DNA of 56,833 nucleotides. Origin: JBKPCD01 sp046727175 (GTDB taxonomy: Bacteria; Acidobacteriota; Vicinamibacteria; Vicinamibacterales; 2-12-FULL-66-21). A program made the position numbers and the translations under genes. Numbering within the stretch: the first letter of the stretch is position 1; the number at the start of each line of letters is the position of its first letter. This document shows positions 1 through 9,158 of this stretch, piece by piece. The stretch spans positions 1 to 56,833 of the forward strand of contig JBKPCD010000143.1 in NCBI GenBank assembly GCA_046727175.1, given 5' to 3'. The notes beneath the pieces are model-generated. The model was not told the DNA's origin, ran no database searches, and saw nothing but the letters and a program-made list of their open reading frames with translations.

Positions 1-1084
1 CGCATACTCGAAGAGGCCAAGACACTTCGGCGTGACTGTCGATATCTTCGCTGTCAGCCGCCTCTCGAGCGTTCAGCAACAACGCCAACTTGCTGAGCGC
101 GAGGAGAACAGCATCCTTTGGGTTTTCGCGAACCCACCGAAAGGCGCGCGTACGCCAGTACGCGGAGACTCCAGAAGAACGGAGAGTTGTGCCCATGTCA
201 CGCTCGGCAATCTGGCGTGCGTCACGTTCCTCGAACGCGACGTTTCCATGGCTCGGGATCAGCGGCACGTAGGTTCCGGTGGCGTCTGCGTTATTTCCTA
301 TAAACAGATTTGTCCCGGACTGCGAACTGGTGAGAACCCATTCACCTCCGACAATGCGGTTGCGAATCAGCACGGGGGCGAGTGCAACGGCAACGCCGAG
401 CAAGAGAGCGGACACTGCTATTACGCGACGCGTGGCGCTTGCCACCCAAGCGGCCATCAACGGGATAAGAACCAGCGCATTCTCACGATTCAACGAGAGC
501 AAACCCAAGACGAGACCGAGCCCCAATGCTTGGTACAGACGCCGATGTGGCGTTAAGTAAACGGCCAAGCAAACAACGCTCGACACGAGGAAACCGTCGA
601 GCGAAGACTTTTGAATCAGATAATCGAAGAAAACCGCTGGACCATATAAGGCGAGGATCACTCCGCCGACGACACCGGCAAGTGGACCAAAGAAACGGTA
701 CGCTGCCAAGCAGACAAATACGCACGCCAAGCTGCCCCACAGCGCTTGAACAGCGCGGACCAACGTGAGGCTATGCCCGAAAACCGAGTACAACGCGGCA
801 AGCGTATAAGGGTAAAGCGGTGCTTGATAAAAGACTCCGGTGCCAAGCCAGTCACCGTTGGCGATCCCTTGGGCCCAGGCGTCATAGCGTTCCGCATCGC
901 CTAAGAGGAACTGACTGAACGGCGTGTGCTGCATCGACCACTGATGCAAGACCCGGACGACCAACGCCAACAAGAAAATGAAAGCACAACACGTCGTCGG
1001 ACGGAAACGCGCTGCTGCGATCAACGAGATGCGCCGGTCGGGTGAACTGAGACGTACCGGTGGTTGACGAGGCTTTCTGCGCAC
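1..1084 (-). CDS. PMT/GT39-like membrane glycosyltransferase, C-terminus cut by window edge
   Basis: About 361 codons are open on the minus strand and run off the left edge, so the C-terminus is missing. The likely start is the GTG at 1084, just after an in-frame TAG in the same frame. A hydrophobic helix (CCAFIFLLALVVRVL, about residues 32-46) is followed by a loop with LLGDAERYDAWAQGIANGDW (about 60-79), the acidic Asp-containing first extracytoplasmic loop typical of GT-C (PMT/ArnT/GT39) enzymes. Several further hydrophobic helices follow, such as LAGVVGGVILALYGPAVFF and VIAVSALLLGVAVALAPVLI. Family members move a sugar from a lipid-phosphate carrier onto protein or lipid at the periplasmic face; the acceptor cannot be deduced. 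The family is fairly sure, the start less so. Confidence 0.72.
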   Translation of the reverse strand, partial: MRRKPRQPPVRLSSPDRRISLIAAARFRPTTCCAFIFLLALVVRVLHQWSMQHTPFSQFLLGDAERYDAWAQGIANGDWLGTGVFYQAPLYPYTLAALYSVFGHSLTLVRAVQALWGSLACVFVCLAAYRFFGPLAGVVGGVILALYGPAVFFDYLIQKSSLDGFLVSSVVCLAVYLTPHRRLYQALGLGLVLGLLSLNRENALVLIPLMAAWVASATRRVIAVSALLLGVAVALAPVLIRNRIVGGEWVLTSSQSGTNLFIGNNADATGTYVPLIPSHGNVAFEERDARQIAERDMGTTLRSSGVSAYWRTRAFRWVRENPKDAVLLALSKLALLLNAREAADSEDIDSHAEVSWPLRVC

Positions 1085-1425
1085 GTCGGCTACAGTATAC
1101 TAAGTGATGGTGAACGTTAGAGGTGGTCGTACGCACGCTTGATGCGCTTCTGGCGCTGAAGGCCATCGAGCCGCCGCAGACGAGGGCGGACAACAGCAAG
1201 TTGATCGTGAAAATCGGATGCCTGTTGCCCGACCTCGCTCACCTGACATCCGATGGGCCGCTCACGATCGACATGTCACCTGAGAAATCCGGAGCGCCAT
1301 CTGGTCGCGCGAGCGCTACAGCCAAACCATCAGGCAGCGCAGCTTCGATGTAATCGAAGCCGCGGCATGGCGGCGATCGGCCGAGCGTGGATGTTACGGA
1401 CGCGACTCTGATCGCTCTTCCTGGA
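1085..1425. other. No convincing gene
   Basis: Short open frames exist on both strands but none has a protein-like composition, a good ribosome binding site, or continuity with a neighbour. The stretch probably contains the promoter of the leftward glycosyltransferase gene, but I could not pick out clear -35/-10 boxes. Confidence 0.3.
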
Positions 1426-1684
1426 TCACCCAAGCACCTCCGGTGTCGGCCCGACGACGAGCGTCAGCGGACTTGCGTACTGCTTGAGTTCGGAGTATCG
1501 CGAACAGGTAATCTGCACACGCCGGTCGCTCAACGCCTGGTACTCGCAGCGGGAGTCCGTGTTGCGATCGTCGCGCGCCTGCGCCAGCGGCATTGCGTGA
1601 CGGATCAGCGCTTTGTAGTTCGGCGCTGGAAACGTGAGCTCCCGAACCTCGCCGTTCGGGTACGTGCGCTTGTTCGTAATGAAT
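1426..1684 (-). pseudogene. Decayed gene fragment (3' part of an unrecognised protein)
   Basis: One minus-strand frame reads like a real protein C-terminus (begins FITNKRTYPNGEVRELTF, later SRYSELKQYASPLTLVVG and a TGA at 1426-1428). It has no start codon, and an in-frame TGA lies immediately upstream at about 1684-1686. The upstream sequence reads best in a different frame, so an ancestral gene has probably been frameshifted or truncated. I do not recognise the family. Sequencing error could give the same picture. Confidence 0.35.
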
Positions 1685-1818
1685 CAACTTGCCGAACGCG
1701 GACGCGGCCGCCACGCCGTTCTACACCCCTGCGCATGGCGATCGGCACGCAAGCGCGACCGGCAACCAGCATGTGTGTTGCGACGAATGACGTCCGGTCG
1801 CAGGCGCCGCGGTGAAGG

Positions 1819-2022
1819 TTACGTCCGGTGTCTGTCGGCGTGAGCGGCTTGTCGCCACGCGTCGGTCTGCCGCTGGAGGTCGACGCTTGGCCCGGCGATC
1901 AGCTGGCTCACGAGCTGATCGCCAAGATACAAGCGCACCTGCTGACGTCCAGCGACAATCCATCCTTCGCAGCGCCAGTCGCGTTCACGCCACAACTCGA
2001 CGTGTCGGTGTTCTGCCTGCAT
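1819..2022 (-). CDS. Small hypothetical protein (67 aa)
   Basis: The frame from the ATG at 2022 encodes a compact hydrophilic protein beginning MQAEHRHVELWRERDW, with the stretches CEGWIVAGRQQVRLYLGD and QLVSQLIAGPSVDLQRQ. It has the look of a small beta-strand/helix protein: a Trp-rich beginning, an 'R-L-Y-L-G-D' strand and a C-terminal helix. The reading frame is open further upstream, but that part is low-complexity. No signal peptide or membrane segment is seen. Function is unknown. It may be a fragment, since the sequence downstream on the same strand is decayed gene debris. Confidence 0.4.
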   Translation of the reverse strand: MQAEHRHVELWRERDWRCEGWIVAGRQQVRLYLGDQLVSQLIAGPSVDLQRQTDAWRQAAHADRHRT

Positions 2023-2185
2023 ACTCTGGGGAACGGGAGTATACGCAGAAGAGCTGTGGAAGGATCTGTGAATTGCTGTGGAAATGCTGTGGAATGTGAA
2101 ATAGGGGAACGAACCCAAGAATCAATTAAAACTTCGGCGAACTAGACCTTCTGATAGATGAGCAGATGCCGCCGATCCGCCTGAC

Positions 2186-2212
2186 AGGGGACAGGCACCG
2201 GTGCCAGCCCCC
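2186..2212. repeat. GC-rich palindrome
   Basis: A perfect 12-base palindrome (GGCACCGGTGCC, 2194-2205) is extended by a GGGG-A-CA arm on the left and a CAG-CCCC arm on the right, so RNA from either strand could fold into a hairpin. It sits between the small hypothetical gene and the broken hemerythrin gene. There is no T-tract, so it is a poor intrinsic terminator; it may be an intergenic repeat. Confidence 0.35.
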
Positions 2213-2252
2213 AATCAAGTGTTGATGCGCTGCCTTTTCTGGGTAAAAGGCA

Positions 2253-2722
2253 ATGGGAGACGCGGACCACCGGAGATTCGAGAAGCTCCTTGAGCAGGGT
2301 AAGGCGAGCACGGACCGCATAAGGAAGACTCACCGCGGGCTGCTCGCAACGCTCACGTCCGAACTGAATCTGCACGAGCTCAGAGAGAGAGGAGAAGATC
2401 CTTCATCCCGCGCTGCAATCGCACCCGAAACCCGCGACATCGTGCTCGAGAGCTTCGAGGAGCATCACGTCGCCGATCTGGTGGCGAAGGAACTGAGCGG
2501 AGGAGGGCGAGATGTTCAGAGCGGCGCGCGGCATTCTCACGGGACGAGCTCGGGGAACTCGGCGCCCGGATGCGCGACCTCGAGTCGTCCGTCGAACGGG
2601 CGCTCGCGCGGCAGACGATCCTCGGCCCGCCGCTGACTGAGGGTCCCTCTCGCTGCCGCGTCCGCACACATCGCCTGTTCGCTAACGAGATCCTGGATCC
2701 CACAACCGGCCAACTCAACTGA
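2253..2722 (+). pseudogene. Broken hemerythrin (HHE) domain gene
   Basis: Pieces of one hemerythrin-like protein can be read in order only by changing frame. The start frame gives DHRRFEKLLEQ and LTSELNLHELRE (about 2265-2375). The next frame gives EEKILHPALQSH, the usual E-x-x-x-x-P helix (about 2388-2425). The first frame resumes with TRDIVLESFEEHHVADLVAKEL, containing the EEH metal-ligand helix. A third piece reads EEGEMFRAAR (about 2500-2530) and a fourth FSRDELGELGARMRDLE, ending at a TGA at 2722. The middle helix normally found between AKEL and EEGEMF (about 30 residues) is missing, pointing to an internal deletion. Intact relatives bind O2 or a di-iron centre. This copy should not make a working protein. 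Confidence 0.6.
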
Positions 2723-2910
2723 ATACTCGGAATCACGCGACGGGCCGTCCTCGAGTCCCGTGACGACATCTCGATTCGAACCGAGATCGCGGTGGCTCGC
2801 ACCTGTCTATGGCGATTTGAACCCACGGTTGTTCGAGGGCTCTCGCTGCTCAAGCGGGAGTCACCGCGCTGGATCTGGAGCGAAGCATGCTTCCGGCAGG
2901 GTGATAAGCT

Positions 2911-3795
2911 GTGCCGGCACGCATGGTTCCCGGGCGGAATTCCCTCCGTCTTTCCACTCCGCGCTCATCGGTGCGCAAGATCTTGCTGTGCCTGGTGGCG
3001 ACGACCCTCCTGGGTGCGATGCTGTTGTTCCTCGTTTCCGTGGTCCGTACGCGAGTAGAGGCAAACCGGTTGGTCGCAGGCGGCGTGGAGGCGTTGAATC
3101 GGTCCGACTATCCTCGAGCCGTCACGTTTTTCCAGGAGGCACTCCGGCTACATCCGGGTGTGCGCGACGCGCAATTGAATCTGGCGATCGCATATGCCCG
3201 GCAGTACGTTCCCGGCGGAGACTCGCCGAAGAATCTCTTGCTCGCCAGACAGGCGCGTCAAGAATTCGAACGAGTCATCGAGCAGGATCCCGGCAATCGG
3301 ACCGCCATGGAATCAATTGGTTCGCTCTACTATCGTCAGGGCAAGTACGACGAGGCCAGGCACTGGTACGAGAAGCTGGCCGCGATCAATCCGGATAGCG
3401 CCGAAGCGTACGCCATGCTCGCCGCAATCGCCTGGCGACGAGTGTATCCGGCGCTGCTCGACGCACGTTTAGTGTTGGGTATGAAGTCGGCAGATCCCGG
3501 TCCGCTCGTCTCGTCGCAGTCCAGGGAAACCCTCAGCGCCGCGTGGTCCAGCGTCATCGACGAGGGCTTCGGGAACGCGTCGAAGGCCATCGCGATCGAT
3601 CCGGAGCACGTCACGGCACTGAGAACAACCGCGCTGCTGCACAGGGCGCGCGCGGATCTGGCGAGCACGAGAGATCAATATCAACGTGAGATGCACGGCG
3701 CGTCCGAGTGGATGCGCAAAGCTCTCGAGGCTGAGCGGGCGACAGCACAGCGCAACGCAACAGTGGCTCAAAGCATCGACCGCAGACCACAATAA
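2911..3795 (+). CDS. Membrane-anchored TPR protein
   Basis: 294 aa. A short basic N-terminus is followed by one membrane segment (ILLCLVATTLLGAMLLFLVSVV, about residues 24-45), then TPR-like helical pairs. The clearest are GVEALNRSDYPRAVTFFQEA (about 55-80), ARQEFERVIEQDPGNRTA, and GSLYYRQGKYDEARHWYEKL (about 138-157). The rest is helical with a polar tail. TPR repeats are protein-protein interaction scaffolds. An N-in signal anchor would place them in the periplasm. It is the first gene of the long collinear MoxR/vWA cluster and ends 20 bases before the next likely start. TPR genes often accompany Bat/MoxR operons, so an adaptor role is inferred. The ATG at 2923 is an alternative start. Confidence 0.75.
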   Translation: MPARMVPGRNSLRLSTPRSSVRKILLCLVATTLLGAMLLFLVSVVRTRVEANRLVAGGVEALNRSDYPRAVTFFQEALRLHPGVRDAQLNLAIAYARQYVPGGDSPKNLLLARQARQEFERVIEQDPGNRTAMESIGSLYYRQGKYDEARHWYEKLAAINPDSAEAYAMLAAIAWRRVYPALLDARLVLGMKSADPGPLVSSQSRETLSAAWSSVIDEGFGNASKAIAIDPEHVTALRTTALLHRARADLASTRDQYQREMHGASEWMRKALEAERATAQRNATVAQSIDRRPQ

Positions 3796-3814
3796 GCGGC
3801 GAACCGGAAACTGC

Positions 3815-5479
3815 ATGCCGTTTCGACCTGGTCCGACAGTTCTCGGGATGGCGCGACGACGGAACGTGACTGACGAGGGAGTCGCGTTGACCGTTGGTCT
3901 GGGGATTCTGTCCCTTCTCGCCGCCACCGCGATCGCAATCGCCTGCTCCTACAGACCGATTCTCGTCTGGTGGGTCATGGTCACCTGCTCGGCAATCAAT
4001 CTGGTGAGGTTTTTAGCTCGCAAGAAGGCCGCATCATCTGAGTTGCCGCAGTCGGCCGCCAGGTGGTCGCCTCACGCGGCGCTCGCGCACGAGAGCCGTT
4101 GTTTTCGAGCCTGGTTCGCCCAGCACAATCTGATGTGGACGATGACTGGCTTCGGCGTGAGCTTGTTGCTGTGGCACTGGTTCGGCCCGACCCTCGAGGC
4201 GTTGATTGTGATGTCGGCGCTCATCGCGTGCGGCCTGCTCGCGGCTGTCGGGGTGGTGATCGGCGCGGGTTCACGGCGGCTCGGTCTGTGCTGGCGCGTG
4301 CCTGGTCCAACGCCAGCGTTTACATCGATAGCGGGGTTTCTCCGCGACGCCGGCGCGATCATGATCCTCCGGAACCGGAGCGCACACGCGAACGCACACG
4401 ATTGGGCGAGTGGTGGACGCTTTCACGAGCTCTTCCTCGTCGTGGATCAACTGCGCGACACGCACGCGGAGTCGCGGCTGTTCGCAACATTCCGAAACGA
4501 CGAGCCGGGTGCCAAGGCGGCACTGATGCGGAAAGAACGTCTCGATCGAGCTGTGGCGCTCGCGCCGCTCTTCGTGGCCGGCCTCGTGTTCGCCGCGCTG
4601 GTCGTACCACCGCTCGCGGGAGATGCACCGTTGCCTCCCTTGTGGCACATCCTGAGCAGGACCACGAAGAGCCTGACGGCTGTCGCGCGCGGCTCGTACG
4701 AATCGACGAACCAGGCTGATCCGGCCAATTCGCCAACCGCCGAGGATGCCCCGAGGGCAAATGATCCTGCCACGCGCAGGCCGGACCCTCGAGACGCCGC
4801 TCATTCCAGGAATGGGGAGAGCGGTTCATCGAGTTCCAGCGCCGCGGAAGCGACCAACGCGTCTGATCCCGAACGACCTGACGCTGGCGCCGACGCCTCG
4901 TCTGCTGGAGATCGGAACGGTCAATCCGGCGCAGATCGATCGGCCGCCAACTCTGATCGCGAAGCAGCGAACGGGCGTGAAAGCGGTAACAGCCGCACAG
5001 AAAGGATAAGCGACAGCCCTGGTGAACAGCCTTGGAGTGGCGTCGGGAATGGCGCAGAATCGACGAGTCCGGCAGCTCGTGTGGGTACGGGATCGGACAC
5101 AGGCGACGCGGACAGCAGCTCGGCTGGCGATCAATCATCGGGCGGCTCGCGAACAGGCCAGAGCGGTGGTCAAGGGCGTGGAGGCAAGGCCTTCGGGACT
5201 GGTCCCTCGTCTCCGCAACGCGCCGCCAATCCGGTCAATCTGCCGCCACTCCCTCAAAACCCTGGAGACATGATCGAGCTCTCGTTGCCGCCACTCGCGA
5301 GCGCCTCCCAAGGTGGTGAAGAGGACGAGAGTCAGGGTGAGAAGCGGAAAGGCAGTACCGCCGGGAATACGCAGCGATATCAACCGCAACCCGGCTCCGC
5401 GCGCTCGCCAAAAGAGCCGTCCTCACACGAGCCGGCGCAGCGCTGGCCGAACTGGGTCTTCCTGTTGCTTCGGCGCTGA
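3815..5479 (+). CDS. Polytopic membrane protein with long low-complexity Ser/Gly/Asp-rich tail
   Basis: 554 aa from the ATG at 3815; the open frame reaches back to 3686 but that would overlap the TPR gene by 110 bases. Hydrophobic segments: VALTVGLGILSLLAATAIAI and LVWWVMVTCSAINLV near the start, LMWTMTGFGVSLLLWHWF and LIVMSALIACGLLAAVGVVI in the middle, and LAPLFVAGLVFAALVVPPL at about 245-265. After that, roughly 270 residues are nearly unstructured and rich in Ser, Gly, Asp, Asn and Pro. I do not recognise the family. Position directly before moxR suggests it is a membrane partner of the ATPase/vWA proteins. The GC-rich low-complexity tail lengthens easily, so orthologues may differ greatly in size. 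Confidence 0.65.
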   Translation: MPFRPGPTVLGMARRRNVTDEGVALTVGLGILSLLAATAIAIACSYRPILVWWVMVTCSAINLVRFLARKKAASSELPQSAARWSPHAALAHESRCFRAWFAQHNLMWTMTGFGVSLLLWHWFGPTLEALIVMSALIACGLLAAVGVVIGAGSRRLGLCWRVPGPTPAFTSIAGFLRDAGAIMILRNRSAHANAHDWASGGRFHELFLVVDQLRDTHAESRLFATFRNDEPGAKAALMRKERLDRAVALAPLFVAGLVFAALVVPPLAGDAPLPPLWHILSRTTKSLTAVARGSYESTNQADPANSPTAEDAPRANDPATRRPDPRDAAHSRNGESGSSSSSAAEATNASDPERPDAGADASSAGDRNGQSGADRSAANSDREAANGRESGNSRTERISDSPGEQPWSGVGNGAESTSPAARVGTGSDTGDADSSSAGDQSSGGSRTGQSGGQGRGGKAFGTGPSSPQRAANPVNLPPLPQNPGDMIELSLPPLASASQGGEEDESQGEKRKGSTAGNTQRYQPQPGSARSPKEPSSHEPAQRWPNWVFLLLRR

Positions 5480-5486
5480 GGACGAC

Positions 5487-6599
5487 ATGGACGTTCCCCA
5501 CGCTCGACGCCACGCGTCGCACGTAGTACACGCGGTCGCTCAGGAGATGTTCGGCCTGGACGAGGTCACTCGACTCGCGCTTGCCGCGTTGTTCACGGGT
5601 GGGCACGTGTTGCTTGAAGGCAATCCCGGACTCGGGAAAACCGAGCTGGTAAAGACGGTCGCGCGCGTTCTTCGTCTTCAGACCGGCCGCATTCAATTCA
5701 CACCCGATCTCATGCCGGCTGACATCACAGGCACACTGATGCCGTCGTCAAACGGTGAGTTGAGATTTCAGAACGGTCCAATCTTCACGTCGCTTCTCCT
5801 GGCGGACGAGATCAACCGCGCGACGCCAAAAACGCAATCGGCGATGCTCGAAGCCATGGCCGAGAAGAGAGTCACAGTGCTCGGGGAAGAGCGCGCTCTG
5901 CCCACGCCGTTTGTCGTGCTGGCTACCCAGAACCCAATCGATCACGAAGGCACGTACAACCTGCCGGCCGCACAGGCCGATCGGTTCATGTTCAAGGTCC
6001 GCATGCCCGTACCCGACGGACCAACGGTCGCGCGCATCGTCTGCAAGCGCTCGGGGGCGGGAGCACCAACGCAGCCAATCGGGAATCCATCACTCACACC
6101 AGCTCCGGTCCCGTCGATGCTGCCGCCGGATCCGACCGCCGCGCAAGTCTTGATCAAGGAGATTTCGGAGCTGGTTCGATCGATTCCTCCGCTACCGGTC
6201 GTCGCGATGCACGTCACGAATATTTATCTCGCGACGAACCGTCGCTTCGACGCGCTCGCGCGCGCGGCGGGTGCACCGAAGGACATCAAGAACGTCGCCA
6301 CGCGATTTCAGTTCGGCATCAGTCCGCGTGCAGCGGGGGACGTCATGCTCGCGGCGAAGGCCTGGGTCTGCCTGTCCGAGTCGGATGCGGACGCAGTCAC
6401 ATCGAGTCACCTCCAGGCTGTCGTGGTGCACGCATTGCGTCACCGCTTGAAACTGTCGCTCGACGACGATCCGGGCGAGGATGGCGAACCAAGTGACGAT
6501 CAGGACGCGCGGCTCGATTCGTTGATTCGGCGCCTCTGCGTACTCACGGCGCCGGGGGATTCCGAATATGACTCGCACTGGCGCGCGTGGGACTCTTAG
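5487..6599 (+). CDS. MoxR-family AAA+ ATPase
   Basis: 370 aa from the ATG at 5487, seven bases after the previous stop. Walker A is GNPGLGKTE (about residues 45-53), Walker B is LLLADEIN (about 101-108), and the sensor-1 block ATQNPIDHEGTYNLPAAQAD lies at about 146-165, all diagnostic of MoxR. FQFGISPRA and the C-terminal lid helices follow. MoxR proteins are hexameric chaperone-like ATPases that act with vWA proteins to mature or remodel partner complexes. The next genes (DUF58, then two vWA genes) are the usual companions. There is an unusual Pro/Ala-rich insert (about residues 190-215) between the core and the lid. Its end overlaps the start of the next gene by 32 bases, suggesting translational coupling. 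Confidence 0.92.
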   Translation: MDVPHARRHASHVVHAVAQEMFGLDEVTRLALAALFTGGHVLLEGNPGLGKTELVKTVARVLRLQTGRIQFTPDLMPADITGTLMPSSNGELRFQNGPIFTSLLLADEINRATPKTQSAMLEAMAEKRVTVLGEERALPTPFVVLATQNPIDHEGTYNLPAAQADRFMFKVRMPVPDGPTVARIVCKRSGAGAPTQPIGNPSLTPAPVPSMLPPDPTAAQVLIKEISELVRSIPPLPVVAMHVTNIYLATNRRFDALARAAGAPKDIKNVATRFQFGISPRAAGDVMLAAKAWVCLSESDADAVTSSHLQAVVVHALRHRLKLSLDDDPGEDGEPSDDQDARLDSLIRRLCVLTAPGDSEYDSHWRAWDS

Positions 6600-7539
6600 C
6601 CCGCTGCCGATACCGTCGACGCAGCTGGAACGCTACAGGCTCAGCCTGCGTCAGCAAAGTCGCGCTCAGCTTCCAGGAGCGCATCTCGTCCGGCGCCGTG
6701 GGCAGAGCCTCGACTTTCGCGAGCTGCGTCCGTATCTGCTGGGCGACGACATTCGTCACGTCGACTGGCGCGCATCCGCGCGCCATCACCGACGCGCCGA
6801 GTACCTGATTCGAACATTCGAGCACGAGGCGCAGGCGCGCATCCTCATCTCTATCGATCCGCGCGGCTCGATGCGGCTTCCCGAATCCGCACCGAAGCTG
6901 CAGCTGGCCCTCTGGCTTGCTGAAGCGATCGCCTACATCGCGGCACGATCCGGCGACTCGGTCGCGTTTCACACGCTGTTCGGACCCGACACCGGATCCG
7001 TCGTTGAAACAGGACGCTTCGTCACCCGGTCCAGCATTCGCAGGGTATTGCACCGCGTCGCTGCCGCAACCACCGTTCCGTCTCGCCTGTCGCTCACGTC
7101 CGTGGCAGGCGCGTCGCCGCCCGGCAGTGTCTGGCTGATCGTGACGGACCTGTACTTCGAGGTGGACGCCGACGTCGACCGGCTCGCGGCGCAGGTCTGC
7201 AACGCGCAGCACGGATCCCGTTGGACGATTGTGGTCGATTTGGACAGCTGGCCGTGCGAAGAACTGCTGCTTGGAAGAGGGTTGCGGCGGATTGACGGTC
7301 CCGGCCTCGGCGGGCGCGAACCACGATTGGACGTTACCAATGCGGCTCTCGAAGACGTGAAGGAGCGGATTGCGGTCCGAAAGACGCGCTTTCACGAACG
7401 CGCGCGGGCTGGAGGATACGACCGGCCATGCTGGACCTGGCCCGCATCGAGCAAGCCGGCGCCTGCTGAAATCTTCCATCGTCACTTCTTCGATGACCCG
7501 ACGATCAAGCGGCTTCTGATGAAGGACGGCTCGTCGTGA
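6568..7539 (+). CDS. DUF58 protein (degenerate vWA fold), MoxR partner
   Basis: 323 aa. The DUF58 signature SLDFRELRPYLLGDDIRHV, continuing DWRASARH, lies at about residues 48-75. It is followed by a vWA-like strand ILISIDPRGSMRLP (about 92-105), where the metal-site motif D-x-S-x-S appears as D-x-R-G-S, and later VWLIVTDLYFE (about 188-198). DUF58 proteins are encoded next to moxR in very many bacteria and are thought to be targets or adaptors of the ATPase. No signal peptide or membrane helix is seen, so it is probably cytoplasmic. It begins inside the moxR gene, and its stop overlaps the GTG start of the next gene, so this is one operon. Confidence 0.88.
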   Translation: MTRTGARGTLSPLPIPSTQLERYRLSLRQQSRAQLPGAHLVRRRGQSLDFRELRPYLLGDDIRHVDWRASARHHRRAEYLIRTFEHEAQARILISIDPRGSMRLPESAPKLQLALWLAEAIAYIAARSGDSVAFHTLFGPDTGSVVETGRFVTRSSIRRVLHRVAAATTVPSRLSLTSVAGASPPGSVWLIVTDLYFEVDADVDRLAAQVCNAQHGSRWTIVVDLDSWPCEELLLGRGLRRIDGPGLGGREPRLDVTNAALEDVKERIAVRKTRFHERARAGGYDRPCWTWPASSKPAPAEIFHRHFFDDPTIKRLLMKDGSS

Positions 7540-9158
7540 TCTATCTCTTCGGCGCCTTCATCGCGACGCTGGTCGTCGTCTACATGGCGCGACCGAACTT
7601 CCGGCGGACGGTCACGTCTGCAGCCATCTTCTTTCATGACGATCTGGCGGCTGCATCTGCCAGCAGGTTCGGGTGGAGCCCTCCTCGGCCCACGCGATTG
7701 TTCTACATTCAGCTCGCCGTGCTCGTGCTGCTGCTCCTTGCTGTGCCGCAGTGCCACGTTCTGCTGCGGTCAGGTCCGGAGTCGCCGCTTGGAATCTGGG
7801 TCATCGTGGATCGCTCCGCCAGCATGACCACAATGCAGCAGGGCGGAACACGCATGCAGCGTGCAGTCGCGCAACTCGAATCGTTGCTGGGCAAGCGATG
7901 GACGCGCGGGTACTGCGTCAAACTCTCGACGTTCGACCTGGAGCTGAGAGACGTGCGTGACGATCTGCACACGGTGGCGGACGTGATGCGCGAGGCAACG
8001 TCTCTATCGCCCAGAGCGCTTGGGACGAACATCGCGCTCGTCGAGCGCGCGCTGAAACAGCCGCGTCGGAACAGGCCGAACGAGTGCCGGATCGATAGTG
8101 CGGTAGTGATCACCGACATGCCGGCGCCGCCCTGGATGGACACTGCGCCGAAGGGCGATGTGTGGATCGACGTGTCTCAGCCTGTCGGCAACCTGGGTCT
8201 GACCGACATCACCGATACCCGCGATCAATTGACGGGAAAGGTCGAACGAGTCCGCTTTCGCGTCGAGGCTTTCGGAGACATAGCGAGAGATGCGCGGCTC
8301 ACGGTCACGTGGCCCGGCGGCGCACAGAAGACGTTCGCGGTTCAACCCTGGGTCGGGCCCGCTGCTGTCGTCGAGCTCAAGCCTGACGTGCCGGGCACCT
8401 ATCGGATCGAGCTGTCGCCCGGGGGCGCCTATCACTACGACGATCGAGCCGAGATCGATGTACCCGCCGCAGAGGGTTTGCGAGTGGATTGGCAGGTCGG
8501 TCAACGCGATTGGCTGCAGCGCCTCGGCTGGAAGGATGCGCCCCGCGATCCGGACCTTCGAGTGCTTCCGGCCAGCGCGCTGGTCGACGAGCGTCCGGCC
8601 ATCCTCGTAGGCGCCGGATATGCTCCATCGACGTCGGTTCAGCCGATCGCGGACTTCCTCGAATCGAGCGCGCTGTTGACCGCGTTGAACTTCGACGTGG
8701 CCGAAAGAGCCGGGATGCACGCGGCAGGCGCGCTCCCTGCAGGTTTCGAACCAGTCTTGAGGGGACGAGGCGGTGCCGTGTGGATCGCTCAGCGTCAGGA
8801 TCCGCCGGCGGTTTACGTGCCGGGTCTCCCCCTCGACGGCGAGGGCAGCGTGCCGCGATTCTCGTCGACCGTCTTCTTCAATGCCGCGCGCTGGATCCTG
8901 CAGCGACGTCCGCTTCCTCCCTTATTCACGTTGACGTCGCCCGACCAGCCGGAACCGATCGACACGCGGATTGCGCTGCATCCGGCCGAAGGAAACACGG
9001 CTCGGACGCCACGCTCCGCCGGATCCCTCGATCACGGAGTGAGCCGCGCCACAACGGACGATCCGCGGCCCCGCGCGGTGTGGCCCTGGTTCTTCGCGGC
9101 GGCTGCAGCGATCTTTGTCGTGGAGCGGTGGCTCGGATTGTTGGCGGGGGTCCAATGA
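7536..9158 (+). CDS. BatA-like vWA membrane protein
   Basis: 540 aa, GTG start overlapping the previous stop (GTGA). It has two N-terminal membrane helices (IYLFGAFIATLVVVYM, residues 2-17, and YIQLAVLVLLLLAVPQ, about 56-71), the layout of the BatA/aerotolerance N-terminal domain. A vWA domain follows with MIDAS motif DRSAS (about 91-95). Then come a beta-rich region and a single C-terminal helix (WPWFFAAAAAIFVVERWL). The vWA domain should face the periplasm and bind a divalent cation. Bat proteins work with MoxR and TPR proteins, often in envelope stress. This is a confident family call; the specific partner is unknown. Confidence 0.85.
   Translation: MIYLFGAFIATLVVVYMARPNFRRTVTSAAIFFHDDLAAASASRFGWSPPRPTRLFYIQLAVLVLLLLAVPQCHVLLRSGPESPLGIWVIVDRSASMTTMQQGGTRMQRAVAQLESLLGKRWTRGYCVKLSTFDLELRDVRDDLHTVADVMREATSLSPRALGTNIALVERALKQPRRNRPNECRIDSAVVITDMPAPPWMDTAPKGDVWIDVSQPVGNLGLTDITDTRDQLTGKVERVRFRVEAFGDIARDARLTVTWPGGAQKTFAVQPWVGPAAVVELKPDVPGTYRIELSPGGAYHYDDRAEIDVPAAEGLRVDWQVGQRDWLQRLGWKDAPRDPDLRVLPASALVDERPAILVGAGYAPSTSVQPIADFLESSALLTALNFDVAERAGMHAAGALPAGFEPVLRGRGGAVWIAQRQDPPAVYVPGLPLDGEGSVPRFSSTVFFNAARWILQRRPLPPLFTLTSPDQPEPIDTRIALHPAEGNTARTPRSAGSLDHGVSRATTDDPRPRAVWPWFFAAAAAIFVVERWLGLLAGVQ

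Noticed and set aside
2041..2100. Iteron or DnaA-box cluster
   Set aside because: There are three to four copies of CTGTGGAA/CTGTGAA, but they lack a full DnaA-box consensus and there is no replication gene nearby.
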